DNA of 17,796 bases from DATAWZ01 sp036266975 (lineage in GTDB: Bacteria; Actinomycetota; Thermoleophilia; Solirubrobacterales; Solirubrobacteraceae), in assembly GCA_036266975.1 (NCBI GenBank), contig DATAWZ010000173.1, positions 1 to 17,796 on the forward strand, read 5' to 3'. The stretch's first letter is position 1, and every line of letters begins with the position of its first letter. A model generated the notes under the pieces. The model did no database searches. It was not told the origin of the DNA and saw only the letters and a list, made by a program, of their open reading frames with translations. The position numbers and the translations under genes are program-made. Positions 1 to 6,314 of this stretch are shown one piece after another.

Positions 1-384
1 CTGCACCCCTCGCGCCGCCGGTTCGAACCCGCTCGCCTGGGCACCGGCGGCCAGCGCGCCGGCCACGAACCGCCCGCGGCCCGCGCCGGCGTCCAGCAGC
101 CGCACCCCGCGCAGGTCGGTGTCGGGCCGGTCCAGCGCGCGGGCGAGCAGCCGCAGCCGGCGACGATCGAAGGCGGCGAGGATCGGGGCGGCGAGGCGGG
201 CCAGGCGGGGCTCGCCGCCGTAGGCGCCGACCGCGTAGGCCTCGGCGCCGGGGTCCGGGCCGAGCGTCACCGCCGAGCCGCAGACACGGCAGCGCTCGAG
301 CGCGAACGAGCCCGGCAGCGCCGGGTCCGAGGCGGGCACCACCCGCCACGGCGCGAGCTCGCCGTGGCACGCGGGGCAGGTCAC
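1..384 (-). CDS. SAM-dependent methyltransferase with N-terminal zinc ribbon (partial, 3' end outside window)
   Basis: Seen: 128 codons are visible and the frame stays open to the window edge. The N-terminus carries two CxxC pairs (C3/C6 and C32/C35), which look like a zinc ribbon. After a linker comes LLDAGAGRGRFV at about residues 96-107, a typical Rossmann methyltransferase motif I, with an acidic residue at the end of the next strand (GFEP, E121). Family knowledge: such proteins transfer a methyl group from S-adenosylmethionine; the substrate cannot be told from this fragment. The GTG at 384 is chosen because it directly precedes the first CxxC and lies only 35 nt after the GST stop codon. 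A strong hairpin sits 3 nt before this start, and I see no SD. It is probably cotranscribed with the GST gene. The fold call is fairly safe; the function is open. Confidence 0.72.
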   Translation of the reverse strand, partial: MTCPACHGELAPWRVVPASDPALPGSFALERCRVCGSAVTLGPDPGAEAYAVGAYGGEPRLARLAAPILAAFDRRRLRLLARALDRPDTDLRGVRLLDAGAGRGRFVAGALAAGAQASGFEPAARGVQ

Positions 385-387
385 CAG

Positions 388-418
388 TGGTGCCTCACGT
401 TTGCGTGAGGTGCCACCA
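388..418 (-). promoter_or_regulatory. Hairpin between the GST stop codon and the methyltransferase start
   Basis: A 7-bp perfect stem (393-399 with 404-410, 4-nt loop) is extended by 5 more pairs (388-392 with 414-418) past a 3-nt bulge. It fills almost the whole gap between the two minus-strand genes and ends 3 nt before the methyltransferase GTG. There is no T-run, so it is a poor intrinsic terminator. It could instead control ribosome access or mRNA stability. Confidence 0.5.
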
Positions 419-419
419 A

Positions 420-1064
420 CTAAGTGACCGGCTCGCCGCGGCGATCGACCTCGGCCGCGGACGGGCGCTCCCGCAGCGTGGCGAGCCACGCGCTGGCCCG
501 CGGGCAGGCGTCCGGGTCGGGCTGCAGCTCGGGCTTCCAGCTCGGCAGCCGCACGGCGAGCGGGATCGCCGAGAGGTCGGCCAGCGAGGGTTCCGGGCCG
601 CCGGCCAGCCAGGGCCCGTCGGCGCGCTCGAGCAGTCGCTCGAGGACCGGCCAGCGTCGCATGAGCCGCTCGCGCAGCTGGGCGACGACCTCGGGATGGT
701 CGGTCTTCTCCAGGCCGAAGGCCTCCTTGCGCATCGACAGGAAGAAGTTGACGCTCAGCTCGTCGTCGACCCAGCGCAGCAGGCCACGCGCCGCCGCCCG
801 GCGCGCCGGGTCAGAGGGCCACAGCGCGGGGGAGGGGTGGGCATCCTCGAGCCATTCGCAGATCGACGTGGACTCGCGGATCGCCACGTCGCCGACCTCG
901 AGCACCGGGACGCGATTGGTCGGATTCAGCTCGCGCAACCGCGCGGGGCGGTGGCGGGGGTCGATCTCCAGCAACTGCACCTCGACGCCCTTCTCGGCGA
1001 AGGCGACGCGCGCCTTGCCGGCGAAGGGCGAGACGTACCAGGACCACAAGCGCGGGGTTGGCAT
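420..1064 (-). CDS. Glutathione S-transferase family protein
   Basis: A 214-residue cytosolic protein of normal GST length. Seen: an N-terminal thioredoxin-like domain (about residues 4-78) with the SPFAGKAR stretch at 12-19, where family members place the catalytic Ser/Cys and the first helix; NRVPVLEV with the cis-proline (P53); and ES at 64-65, the usual glutathione gamma-glutamyl contact. The C-terminal all-helical domain includes SLADLSAI (160-167), matching the family N-capping box. Family role: conjugation of a thiol to electrophiles, or thiol-disulfide chemistry. Many actinobacteria use mycothiol instead of glutathione, so the real thiol is unknown. ATG at 1064 is preceded by a -10-like CATAGC (1081-1076) and no clear SD, so the leader is short or absent. 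The gene is divergent from the membrane-protein gene. Confidence 0.85.
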   Translation of the reverse strand: MPTPRLWSWYVSPFAGKARVAFAEKGVEVQLLEIDPRHRPARLRELNPTNRVPVLEVGDVAIRESTSICEWLEDAHPSPALWPSDPARRAAARGLLRWVDDELSVNFFLSMRKEAFGLEKTDHPEVVAQLRERLMRRWPVLERLLERADGPWLAGGPEPSLADLSAIPLAVRLPSWKPELQPDPDACPRASAWLATLRERPSAAEVDRRGEPVT

Positions 1065-1075
1065 GTCTCACAAAG

Positions 1076-1116
1076 GCTATGGGAGTGACGGTGGTGCCGC
1101 GGCCACCTCGTACACT
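1076..1116. promoter_or_regulatory. Divergent promoter region for the GST and membrane-protein genes
   Basis: On the minus strand CATAGC (1081-1076) lies 11 nt before the GST ATG. On the plus strand TACACT (1111-1116) lies 9 nt before the ATG at 1126. Neither has a recognisable TTGACA box. Inferred from position and resemblance to the -10 consensus. Confidence 0.45.
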
Positions 1117-1125
1117 GCGCGGGCG

Positions 1126-2088
1126 ATGCCCGAGAAGGCGCAGATCCGCCACCAGGTGGAGTTCGAGACCGAGCGGCGGGCGACGATGGGCACGATCGCC
1201 CTGGTGGCCGGCGCCCTGCTGCTCGCCGGCACGGTGGTCACGCTCGTCGCCAGCGGAAGCCAGCCGCAGACCGGCCTGCTCCAGGGCTTCGGGCCGCTGC
1301 TGCACGGTCAGGCCAATCCGCGCGTCAGCCCGCGTTACGAGCTGGTGCAGTTCTACAACTCGCACGCGGCTCAGCTGATCGGCGCGAGCGTGGCGGCCGC
1401 GTTCGGGTTCGTCGGGCTCGCCGGCGTCATCCACTTCCTCTCCGGAGCGGTGCGCTTCCGCCGCCCGGAGAGCATGCGCGCGGCGGGGCCGATCGTCCTG
1501 TACGTGCCGCCGATGCTGGGCCTGGTGAGCGTCGGGGCCCAGGTCAGCCAGGCGATCCTCGCCCACAAGTTCCTGCACGGTCACAACTTCGACAACCACG
1601 CCGCCGACCACGCCCTCGGCCACGCGCCGGTGACCATCGCCCTGGGCAGCGTGAGCCTGTTCCTCGGCCTGGTGCTGCTGGTCGGGCTGGGCAACACCTC
1701 GCTGAACGCGATGCGCACCGGCCTGATCACGCGTGGGATGGGCTACGTGGGCATGTTCGTGGCGGTCTTCGTCCTGCTCGGCTTCGGCCCGATCGGCGAG
1801 ATCGTCCCCGGGCTGTGGATGCTGGCGCTCGGCGCCGGGCTGCACGGCGTCTACCCGCGCAAGGATCCGCCTGCCTGGGCGACCGGGCTGTCCGTGCCGT
1901 GGCCGACCCTCAGCGAGGAGCGCGAGCTGCGCGAGCAGGAGCGCATCGTGCAGGAGCGCGGGGGGAAGGGCAAGGCGGCCGCCGAGGACGACGACGTGGC
2001 GCCTGAGCCCGTGCCGGTCGGCAAGTCCAGCCAGTCGGGCGGCTCGCGCAGCAAGCGGCGCAAGGGCCGCGGCGGCTCCCGCCGCTGA
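1126..2088 (+). CDS. Multi-pass membrane protein of unknown function with charged C-terminal tail
   Basis: 320 residues; I do not recognise the family. Seen: a short charged cytosolic N-terminus (RHQVEFETERR), then about six hydrophobic segments near residues 22-42, 83-107, 121-145, 170-190, 205-222 and 226-243. A His-rich stretch, AHKFLHGHNFDNHAADHALGHAP (146-168), sits between the third and fourth helices and could bind metal or haem. The tail from about 262 is hydrophilic: a Glu/Arg-rich likely coiled-coil helix, an acidic patch (EDDDVAPEP), then a very basic end (SKRRKGRGGSRR) that could contact nucleic acid or phospholipid. ATG at 1126 is chosen because of the TACACT box just upstream and because the frame further upstream is only the antisense of GST. 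The GNAT gene follows after 12 nt, so they are probably one operon. Confidence 0.75.
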   Translation: MPEKAQIRHQVEFETERRATMGTIALVAGALLLAGTVVTLVASGSQPQTGLLQGFGPLLHGQANPRVSPRYELVQFYNSHAAQLIGASVAAAFGFVGLAGVIHFLSGAVRFRRPESMRAAGPIVLYVPPMLGLVSVGAQVSQAILAHKFLHGHNFDNHAADHALGHAPVTIALGSVSLFLGLVLLVGLGNTSLNAMRTGLITRGMGYVGMFVAVFVLLGFGPIGEIVPGLWMLALGAGLHGVYPRKDPPAWATGLSVPWPTLSEERELREQERIVQERGGKGKAAAEDDDVAPEPVPVGKSSQSGGSRSKRRKGRGGSRR

Positions 2089-2100
2089 CCACGGCGCGCG

Positions 2101-2547
2101 GTGCAGGTCCGGCCCCTCGCGCCCGACGACCTCGAGCGCGTGCTGCCGCTGGTGGCCGCCTACCAGCGCTTCTACGGGGCCGCCGACATCGACGCCGAGC
2201 GCAACCGCGCCTTCTTCGGGCGATTCGTCCCCGCCGGCGAGCAGGGCGTGCTGCTGGGCGCGTTCGCCGCCTACGGCGAGCTCGTCGGCTTCGCCTGCGT
2301 GTACTGGACTCTCAGCTCGGTGCAGGCACGCGAGATGGCGCTGATGAACGACCTGTTCGTCACCGAGGCGGCCCGCGGCACCGGCGTCGGCCGGGCCCTG
2401 ATCGACGCGGCGGCTGCCGCCTCCCGCGAGCGGGGCATGCACCGCCTGCGCTGGATGACCGCGCTGGATAACCGCCGCGCTCAGGCGCTCTACGAGCGCA
2501 CCGGCGCCGAGCGCAGCACCTGGTTCGAGTACGAGCTGAGCCTCTGA
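2101..2547 (+). CDS. GNAT-family N-acetyltransferase
   Basis: 148 residues, usual for a single GNAT domain. Seen: the acetyl-CoA pyrophosphate-binding motif A as ARGTGVGRAL (91-100), preceded by the strand MNDLFVTEA, and a C-terminal motif B region, MTALDNRRAQALYERTGAE (119-137), typical of the family. Role by family: transfer of an acetyl group from acetyl-CoA to an amine; the substrate (small molecule, aminoglycoside-like, or protein) cannot be inferred. GTG at 2101 is the only sensible start, giving MQVRPLAPDDLERV, a classic GNAT opening. It lies 12 nt after the membrane-protein stop, consistent with translational coupling. Its stop codon lies in a small hairpin shared with the convergent ohr gene. 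Confidence 0.88.
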   Translation: MQVRPLAPDDLERVLPLVAAYQRFYGAADIDAERNRAFFGRFVPAGEQGVLLGAFAAYGELVGFACVYWTLSSVQAREMALMNDLFVTEAARGTGVGRALIDAAAAASRERGMHRLRWMTALDNRRAQALYERTGAERSTWFEYELSL

Positions 2548-2559
2548 GGCGTCCTCAGA
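2543..2559. terminator. Compact bidirectional hairpin spanning both stop codons of GNAT and ohr
   Basis: TCTGAGG (2543-2549) pairs perfectly with CCTCAGA (2553-2559) around a 3-nt CGT loop. The GNAT stop TGA (2545-2547) is in one arm and the ohr stop (2555-2557 on the minus strand) in the other. No T-run follows. A termination or 3'-end stabilising role is inferred from its place between convergent genes. Confidence 0.5.
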
Positions 2560-2989
2560 CCGACGCGCCGTTCGCGGTCAGCGCGACCTCGATGTTCCCG
2601 CGCGTGGCGTTCGAGTACGGGCAGACCTCGTGCGCTTCGCGCACCAGCGTCTTGGCCTGCTCGACGTCGCTGATCCCCGGCAGCGTCACGTCGAGCTCGG
2701 CGCCGAGCTGAAAGCCGCCGGTCCCGGTCGGCGAGAGCGAGACCTTGGCCTCGATCGCCACCTCGCCCATGTCGACCTTCGCGCGGCGCCCCACGACCCC
2801 GAGCGCGCCCTCGAAGCAGGCGGCGTAGCCGACGGCGAAGAGCTGCTCGGGGTTGGTCCCGTCGCCCTGGCCGCCCATCTCGGTGGGCATCCGCAGCTGC
2901 ACGTCGAGGTTCCCGTCGGTGCTCGTACCGTGGCCTTCGGCCCGGCCGCCGGTGACGTGGGCGGCGGCGGTGTAGAGGACGTTCGGCAT
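2555..2989 (-). CDS. ohr: Organic hydroperoxide resistance protein (Ohr subfamily of OsmC/Ohr)
   Basis: 144 residues, the standard Ohr length. Seen: both redox cysteines in their family contexts, the peroxidatic C58 in GYAACFEGAL and the resolving C123 in EVCPYSNATRGN. The CPYSNATRGN string separates Ohr from OsmC. The N-terminal LYTAAAHVTGGRAEGHGTSTDG matches the family opening. Role: cytosolic thiol peroxidase that reduces organic and lipid hydroperoxides, recycled by a lipoylated or dithiol partner. ATG at 2989 has a clear SD (GGGAGG) about 8 nt upstream. The promoter is probably TAGTGT (3036-3031), overlapping that of the divergent Nudix-MutY gene. No ohrR regulator gene is in the window and I see no AT-rich OhrR-type operator. 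Confidence 0.95.
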   Translation of the reverse strand: MPNVLYTAAAHVTGGRAEGHGTSTDGNLDVQLRMPTEMGGQGDGTNPEQLFAVGYAACFEGALGVVGRRAKVDMGEVAIEAKVSLSPTGTGGFQLGAELDVTLPGISDVEQAKTLVREAHEVCPYSNATRGNIEVALTANGASV

Positions 2990-3030
2990 CGGTGAATCCC
3001 TCCCGTGATCGACGATGGCTCCGGTCTCGG

Positions 3031-3040
3031 ACACTACTGT
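3031..3040. promoter_or_regulatory. Overlapping divergent -10 elements (ohr / Nudix-mutY)
   Basis: The ten bases ACACTACTGT read TACTGT on the plus strand (3035-3040, 7 nt before ATG 3048) and TAGTGT on the minus strand (3036-3031, about 42 nt before ohr). The two -10-like boxes share two base pairs, so polymerase could bind in only one direction at a time. No -35 consensus is visible on either side. Confidence 0.45.
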
Positions 3041-3047
3041 GCCGCCG

Positions 3048-4193
3048 ATGGCCGCGTCCGCCGCCACCGTGGTGCTGCTGCGCGACGATCGCGTGCTGCT
3101 CGTCGCGCACGACGCGCGCTGGGGGCTGCCCGGCGGCAAGCTGCGCCGGGGCGAATCCCCGCCCCGCGCGGCGGCCCGCGAGCTCGCGGAGGAGACCGGG
3201 GTGCGCGCCGACCCGCGGGCGCTCGTCGCCCTGGGCGAGCCGTTCGCCGGCGAGGGCGGCCGCACGCTGCATCCCTTCGCGCTGCCCCGCCCGCCGGCCC
3301 GCGTTGTCGGCGGCGAGCTGCGCGCGCGCTGGACCGCGCTGGGTCGACTGCCCGCGCTGGCGCTGCTGCCGGGCGTCGGGCGCAGCGTGCACGCGGCCCT
3401 GCGCATCCTCGGCGCGGCCGAGGATGCGCAGGGCCAGGCCGCACGGGCGCTGCTGTCCTGGTGGGAGCGCGAGCGGCGCGCGCTGCCCTGGCGGGAGACG
3501 CGCGACCCCTACGCGATCCTCGTCTGCGAGGTGATGAGCCAGCAGACGCAGATCGAGCGCGTCGCGGTGCGCTGGCAGGAGTGGCTGGCGCGCTGGCCCA
3601 CGCCCGCGGCGCTCGCCCGGGCCCCACTGGCCGAGGTGCTCCGCGCCTGGCAGGGCCTCGGCTACCCGCGCCGGGCGCGCGATCTGCACGCGGCCTGCGC
3701 GAGCGTCGCCGCCGAGGGCTGGCCTGCCCCGGAGCGGCTGACCGACCTGCCGGGGGTCGGCGCGTACACCGCCGCGGCGATCCGCTGCTTCGCCCACGAG
3801 GCCCCCGTGCTGCCGCCCGACGCGAACACCGCGCGGGTCCTGGCGCGGCGCTTCCCGGCCGGGCTGCGCAGCGACGGGGCGGCGTGGGCTCTCGGCGGTG
3901 CGGTGATGGAGCTGGGCCAGCGCGCCTGCCGGCCGCGCCCGCGCTGCGACGGATGCCCGCTCGCGCGCGGGTGTCTGGTCGCGCTGCAGCCGGGCACGTT
4001 CGACCCGGCGCCCCGCGCGCGGCGGCAGGCGCCCTACGCGGGCTCGCTACGCGAGCGGCGCGGGCGATTGCTGCGCGCCGTGCTGGCCGGCGAGGCGGTG
4101 GCGCTCGCGAGCGATCCCGAGGCGGCCGCCTCGCTGATCAAGGACGGGCTGGCCGGCGTGGAGGGCACTCGCCTGACCGGCCCGAGCGCGTAG
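3048..4193 (+). CDS. mutY: Nudix hydrolase-MutY adenine DNA glycosylase fusion (Nudix domain N-terminal)
   Basis: 381 residues. Residues 1-125: a Nudix domain with a perfect GX5EX7REUXEEXGU box (30-52, REL at 44-46, EE at 48-49), so probably a functional pyrophosphohydrolase. Residues 130-320: a MutY core with catalytic EVMSQQTQ (E161), the helix-hairpin-helix LTDLPGVGAYTAAAI (231-245), catalytic Asp258 in PPDANTARVLAR, and a 4Fe-4S motif C294-x5-C300-x2-C303-x5-C309; the common first spacing is x6. Residues 328-381 resemble the winged-helix tail of actinobacterial MutY, and there is no C-terminal Nudix-like domain. MutY removes adenine opposite 8-oxoguanine; the N-terminal domain may cleanse oxidised dNTPs or help recognise 8-oxoG. 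ATG 3048 is preferred over in-frame ATG 3015 because a TACTGT box lies between them and residue 1 directly precedes the first Nudix strand. Confidence 0.9.
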   Translation: MAASAATVVLLRDDRVLLVAHDARWGLPGGKLRRGESPPRAAARELAEETGVRADPRALVALGEPFAGEGGRTLHPFALPRPPARVVGGELRARWTALGRLPALALLPGVGRSVHAALRILGAAEDAQGQAARALLSWWERERRALPWRETRDPYAILVCEVMSQQTQIERVAVRWQEWLARWPTPAALARAPLAEVLRAWQGLGYPRRARDLHAACASVAAEGWPAPERLTDLPGVGAYTAAAIRCFAHEAPVLPPDANTARVLARRFPAGLRSDGAAWALGGAVMELGQRACRPRPRCDGCPLARGCLVALQPGTFDPAPRARRQAPYAGSLRERRGRLLRAVLAGEAVALASDPEAAASLIKDGLAGVEGTRLTGPSA

Positions 4194-4226
4194 CATCTGG
4201 CCGCAGCGGATCGAGCGAGAGGAAGG
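4191..4226 (+). promoter_or_regulatory. Putative promoter -10 and SD for the acyl-CoA synthetase
   Basis: TAGCAT (4191-4196) is -10-like, and its first three bases are the mutY stop codon. The leader that follows contains a good purine-rich SD (GAGAGGAAGGG, about 4216-4226) some 8 nt before ATG 4235. Unlike many neighbours, this gene has a real leader with an SD. Promoter assignment is inferred; the SD is clear. Confidence 0.4.
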
Positions 4227-4234
4227 GTTGGAGC

Positions 4235-5806
4235 ATGGCCGTCGACACCGGGATGACCTACGAGCGCGCGCTGGCCGAGCATCGCTGGGTGGTGCCCGAG
4301 CGCTACAACATCGCCGCCGACGTGTGCGACAAGCACCCGCGCGAGAAGCTCGCGATGATCCACGAGCGCTACGACGGTGTCCGCCGCGAGCTGAGCTGGG
4401 GCGAGCTGCAGGACCTCTCCTCGCAGGCGGCGCATCTGCTCGCCGAGCGCGGGGTGGGCAAGGGCGACCGCGTGGCGGTCGTGCTGCCGGCGACGCCGGA
4501 GACCGCCGCGGTGTTCTTTGGCACCTGGAAGGTCGGCGCGCTGCTGCTGTCGATGTCGGTGCTCTACGGCGACGACGGCATCCGCCACCGCATCGGCGAC
4601 TCCGAACCGGCGGTCCTGATCACCGACGCGGCCAACGCCCCGCGCTTTGAGGGCGTGAGCGGGCCGGAGCTCGTCGTGCTGGACGCGAGCACGCTCGCCG
4701 GGCGCCCGACCGATGTGCCCACGCTCGACACCTCGTGCGACGACCCCGCCCAGCTCTACTACACCTCCGGCACGACCGGCATGGCCAAGGGCATCGTCCA
4801 CGCCCACCGTTACGTCCTGGCCCACAACGAGTTCGAGCTCTGCCACGACGTCCAGGACGGCGAGCGCTTCCACGGGATGGGCGAGTGGGCCTGGGCCGCC
4901 GGCATCTCGCCGCTGCTCGGGCCGTGGCGCCTGGGCGCGGTGCAGTGTGTCTTCCAGCGCGAGGGCGGGTTCGACCCCCACAAGCAGCTCGACTTCCTCT
5001 CCCGGTACGAGGTGACCAACGTGTTCGGGACCCCGACCGCGATCCGCTCGATGATGGGCATCGCCGATGCGGGCACGCGCTATCCGCAGCGGTTCCGGAT
5101 CGTCTGCTCGGCCGGGGAGCCGCTGAATCCCGAGGCGATCCGCTGGTTCCGCGACCAGTACGGGATCACCGTGCTCGACTACTACGGGATGACCGAGTCC
5201 TATCCGATGGTCGCCAACTACCCCTTCATGGACGTGCGCGAGGGCTCGATGGGCAAGCCGATGCCCGGCTGGGACGTTCAGGTGCTCGACGAGGACGAGC
5301 GCCCGGTCAAGCAGGGCGAGCGCGGGGAGATCTGCCTGCGCGCGCGGCAGAACCCGCACTACCCGCTGGGGTACTGGCGCCTGCCCGAGGCCACCGAGGA
5401 GACCTTCGGCGGCGAGTGGTTCCACACCAAGGACGCCGCCAGCGTCGACGACGACGGCTACGTCTGGTACGAGGGCCGCGCCGACGACCTGATCATCGCC
5501 GCGGGTTACCGCATCGGACCGTTCGAGGTCGAGTCGGCCTGCCTTGAGCACGACGCGGTGGCCGAGGCCGCCGCCGTCGCCTCACCGGACGAGCGCCGCG
5601 GCCACGTGGTCAAGGCGTTCATCGTGCTCGCCGGCGGTCGCCAGGCCAGCGACGAGCTCGCCAGGGAGATCCAGGCCTTCGTCCGTGACCGGCTGTCGGC
5701 CTACGCCTACCCGCGCAAGATCGAGTTCGTGGCCGACCTGCCCAAGACGCTGACCGGCAAGATCCGGCGGATCGAGCTGCGCCAGCGCGAGGCGCAGGGC
5801 GGCTAG
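4235..5806 (+). CDS. Acyl-CoA synthetase (AMP-forming; acetyl/medium-chain type)
   Basis: 523 residues, full length for the ANL superfamily. Seen: phosphate-binding A3 motif YYTSGTTGMAKG (175-186), A5 motif YYGMTES (316-322), the A7 ATP-ribose Asp in FHTKDAASVDDDGYVWYEGRADD (D400), hinge region DDLIIAAGYRIGPFEVE, and catalytic lysine K509 in LPKTLTGKIRR. Reaction by family: carboxylate + ATP + CoA to acyl-CoA + AMP + PPi, through an acyl-adenylate. The GYRIGPFEVESAC form and the overall pattern resemble acetyl-CoA synthetase-like and medium-chain (ACSM-like) enzymes. Chain length is not predictable by eye. Alternatives are an aryl-CoA ligase (benzoate type). It is cytosolic, 41 nt downstream of mutY but with its own SD and probable promoter, and convergent with the GFA gene 7 nt away. 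Confidence 0.9.
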   Translation: MAVDTGMTYERALAEHRWVVPERYNIAADVCDKHPREKLAMIHERYDGVRRELSWGELQDLSSQAAHLLAERGVGKGDRVAVVLPATPETAAVFFGTWKVGALLLSMSVLYGDDGIRHRIGDSEPAVLITDAANAPRFEGVSGPELVVLDASTLAGRPTDVPTLDTSCDDPAQLYYTSGTTGMAKGIVHAHRYVLAHNEFELCHDVQDGERFHGMGEWAWAAGISPLLGPWRLGAVQCVFQREGGFDPHKQLDFLSRYEVTNVFGTPTAIRSMMGIADAGTRYPQRFRIVCSAGEPLNPEAIRWFRDQYGITVLDYYGMTESYPMVANYPFMDVREGSMGKPMPGWDVQVLDEDERPVKQGERGEICLRARQNPHYPLGYWRLPEATEETFGGEWFHTKDAASVDDDGYVWYEGRADDLIIAAGYRIGPFEVESACLEHDAVAEAAAVASPDERRGHVVKAFIVLAGGRQASDELAREIQAFVRDRLSAYAYPRKIEFVADLPKTLTGKIRRIELRQREAQGG

Positions 5807-5816
5807 CGGGTCGCTA
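5804..5816. terminator. Tiny hairpin joining the two convergent stop codons
   Basis: TAGCG (5804-5808) and CGCTA (5812-5816) pair around a 3-nt loop. The synthetase TAG opens one arm and the GFA-gene stop (5814-5816, minus strand) closes the other. It is weak on its own (5 bp, no T-run), but has the same geometry as the hairpin at 2543-2559. Confidence 0.3.
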
Positions 5817-6230
5817 CGTCGGCAGGCCGGTCTCGAACAGGCCGCGCTCCTCGTCGTTCTGCAGCCACGCGTGCGCACGCTTGGTCCACAGCTCGGCCTC
5901 CGGGGCGACTTCCGTGTGGTCCAGCAGCGTCCCCGCCTTGACCGCGAGCACGCCGGGCATGTCGTGCAGCCGAGTGAAGATCGGCGAGCCGCAGTTCGCA
6001 CAGAAGACGCGTTCGCGCTCGGCACCCGACTCGACGCCGGTCGTCTTGTAGGTCTTGGCGGTGTCGCCGGAGAGGTGGAACTCGTCCTCGGCGACCACGA
6101 CGTTCACGGAGTAGGCCGCTCCGCTCTGACGCTGGCAGTCCAGGCAGTGGCAGATCGCCGTCATCATCGGGTCCGCGTCGCACGTATAGGTCAGGCTGCC
6201 GCATAGACACTGCCCGTCGAACTTGCCCAT
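5814..6230 (-). CDS. GFA-family (glutathione-dependent formaldehyde-activating/CENP-V-like) zinc protein
   Basis: 138 residues, the usual single-domain length. Seen: the family's zinc ligands in order, CLCG (C8, C10), CHCLDC (C27, C29, C32) and FCANCGSPIF (C77, C80), which form the two zinc sites of the beta-tent fold. Family role: originally S-hydroxymethylglutathione synthase, but most members have no proven substrate and the formaldehyde activity is disputed. ATG at 6230 has a strong SD (AGGAAGGAG) 6 nt upstream, and TATCCT (6262-6257) is a possible -10. The gene is convergent with the acyl-CoA synthetase and divergent from the sensor kinase. No formaldehyde dehydrogenase is nearby, so the cellular role is open. 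Confidence 0.88.
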   Translation of the reverse strand: MGKFDGQCLCGSLTYTCDADPMMTAICHCLDCQRQSGAAYSVNVVVAEDEFHLSGDTAKTYKTTGVESGAERERVFCANCGSPIFTRLHDMPGVLAVKAGTLLDHTEVAPEAELWTKRAHAWLQNDEERGLFETGLPT

Positions 6231-6314
6231 GGGGATCTCCTTCCTCGGTTACCAGGCCAGGATAAACGAGCGTTCGCGGCGCGGCCGCCCTCGCGCGTGC
6301 TTACATCACATCCG

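Noticed and set aside
811..2442. Long minus-strand open frame opposite the membrane-protein and GNAT genes
   Set aside because: Arg/Ala/His-rich shadow translation created by high GC; no family motifs, and the plus strand has clear genes here.
3005..4234. Open plus frame running upstream of the acyl-CoA synthetase through mutY
   Set aside because: Arg/Ala-rich shadow of the Nudix-MutY gene; the ANL protein starts at ATG 4235 behind a clear SD.
4034..5551. 1.5-kb minus-strand open frame opposite the synthetase
   Set aside because: Antisense shadow; low-complexity composition and no recognisable domain.
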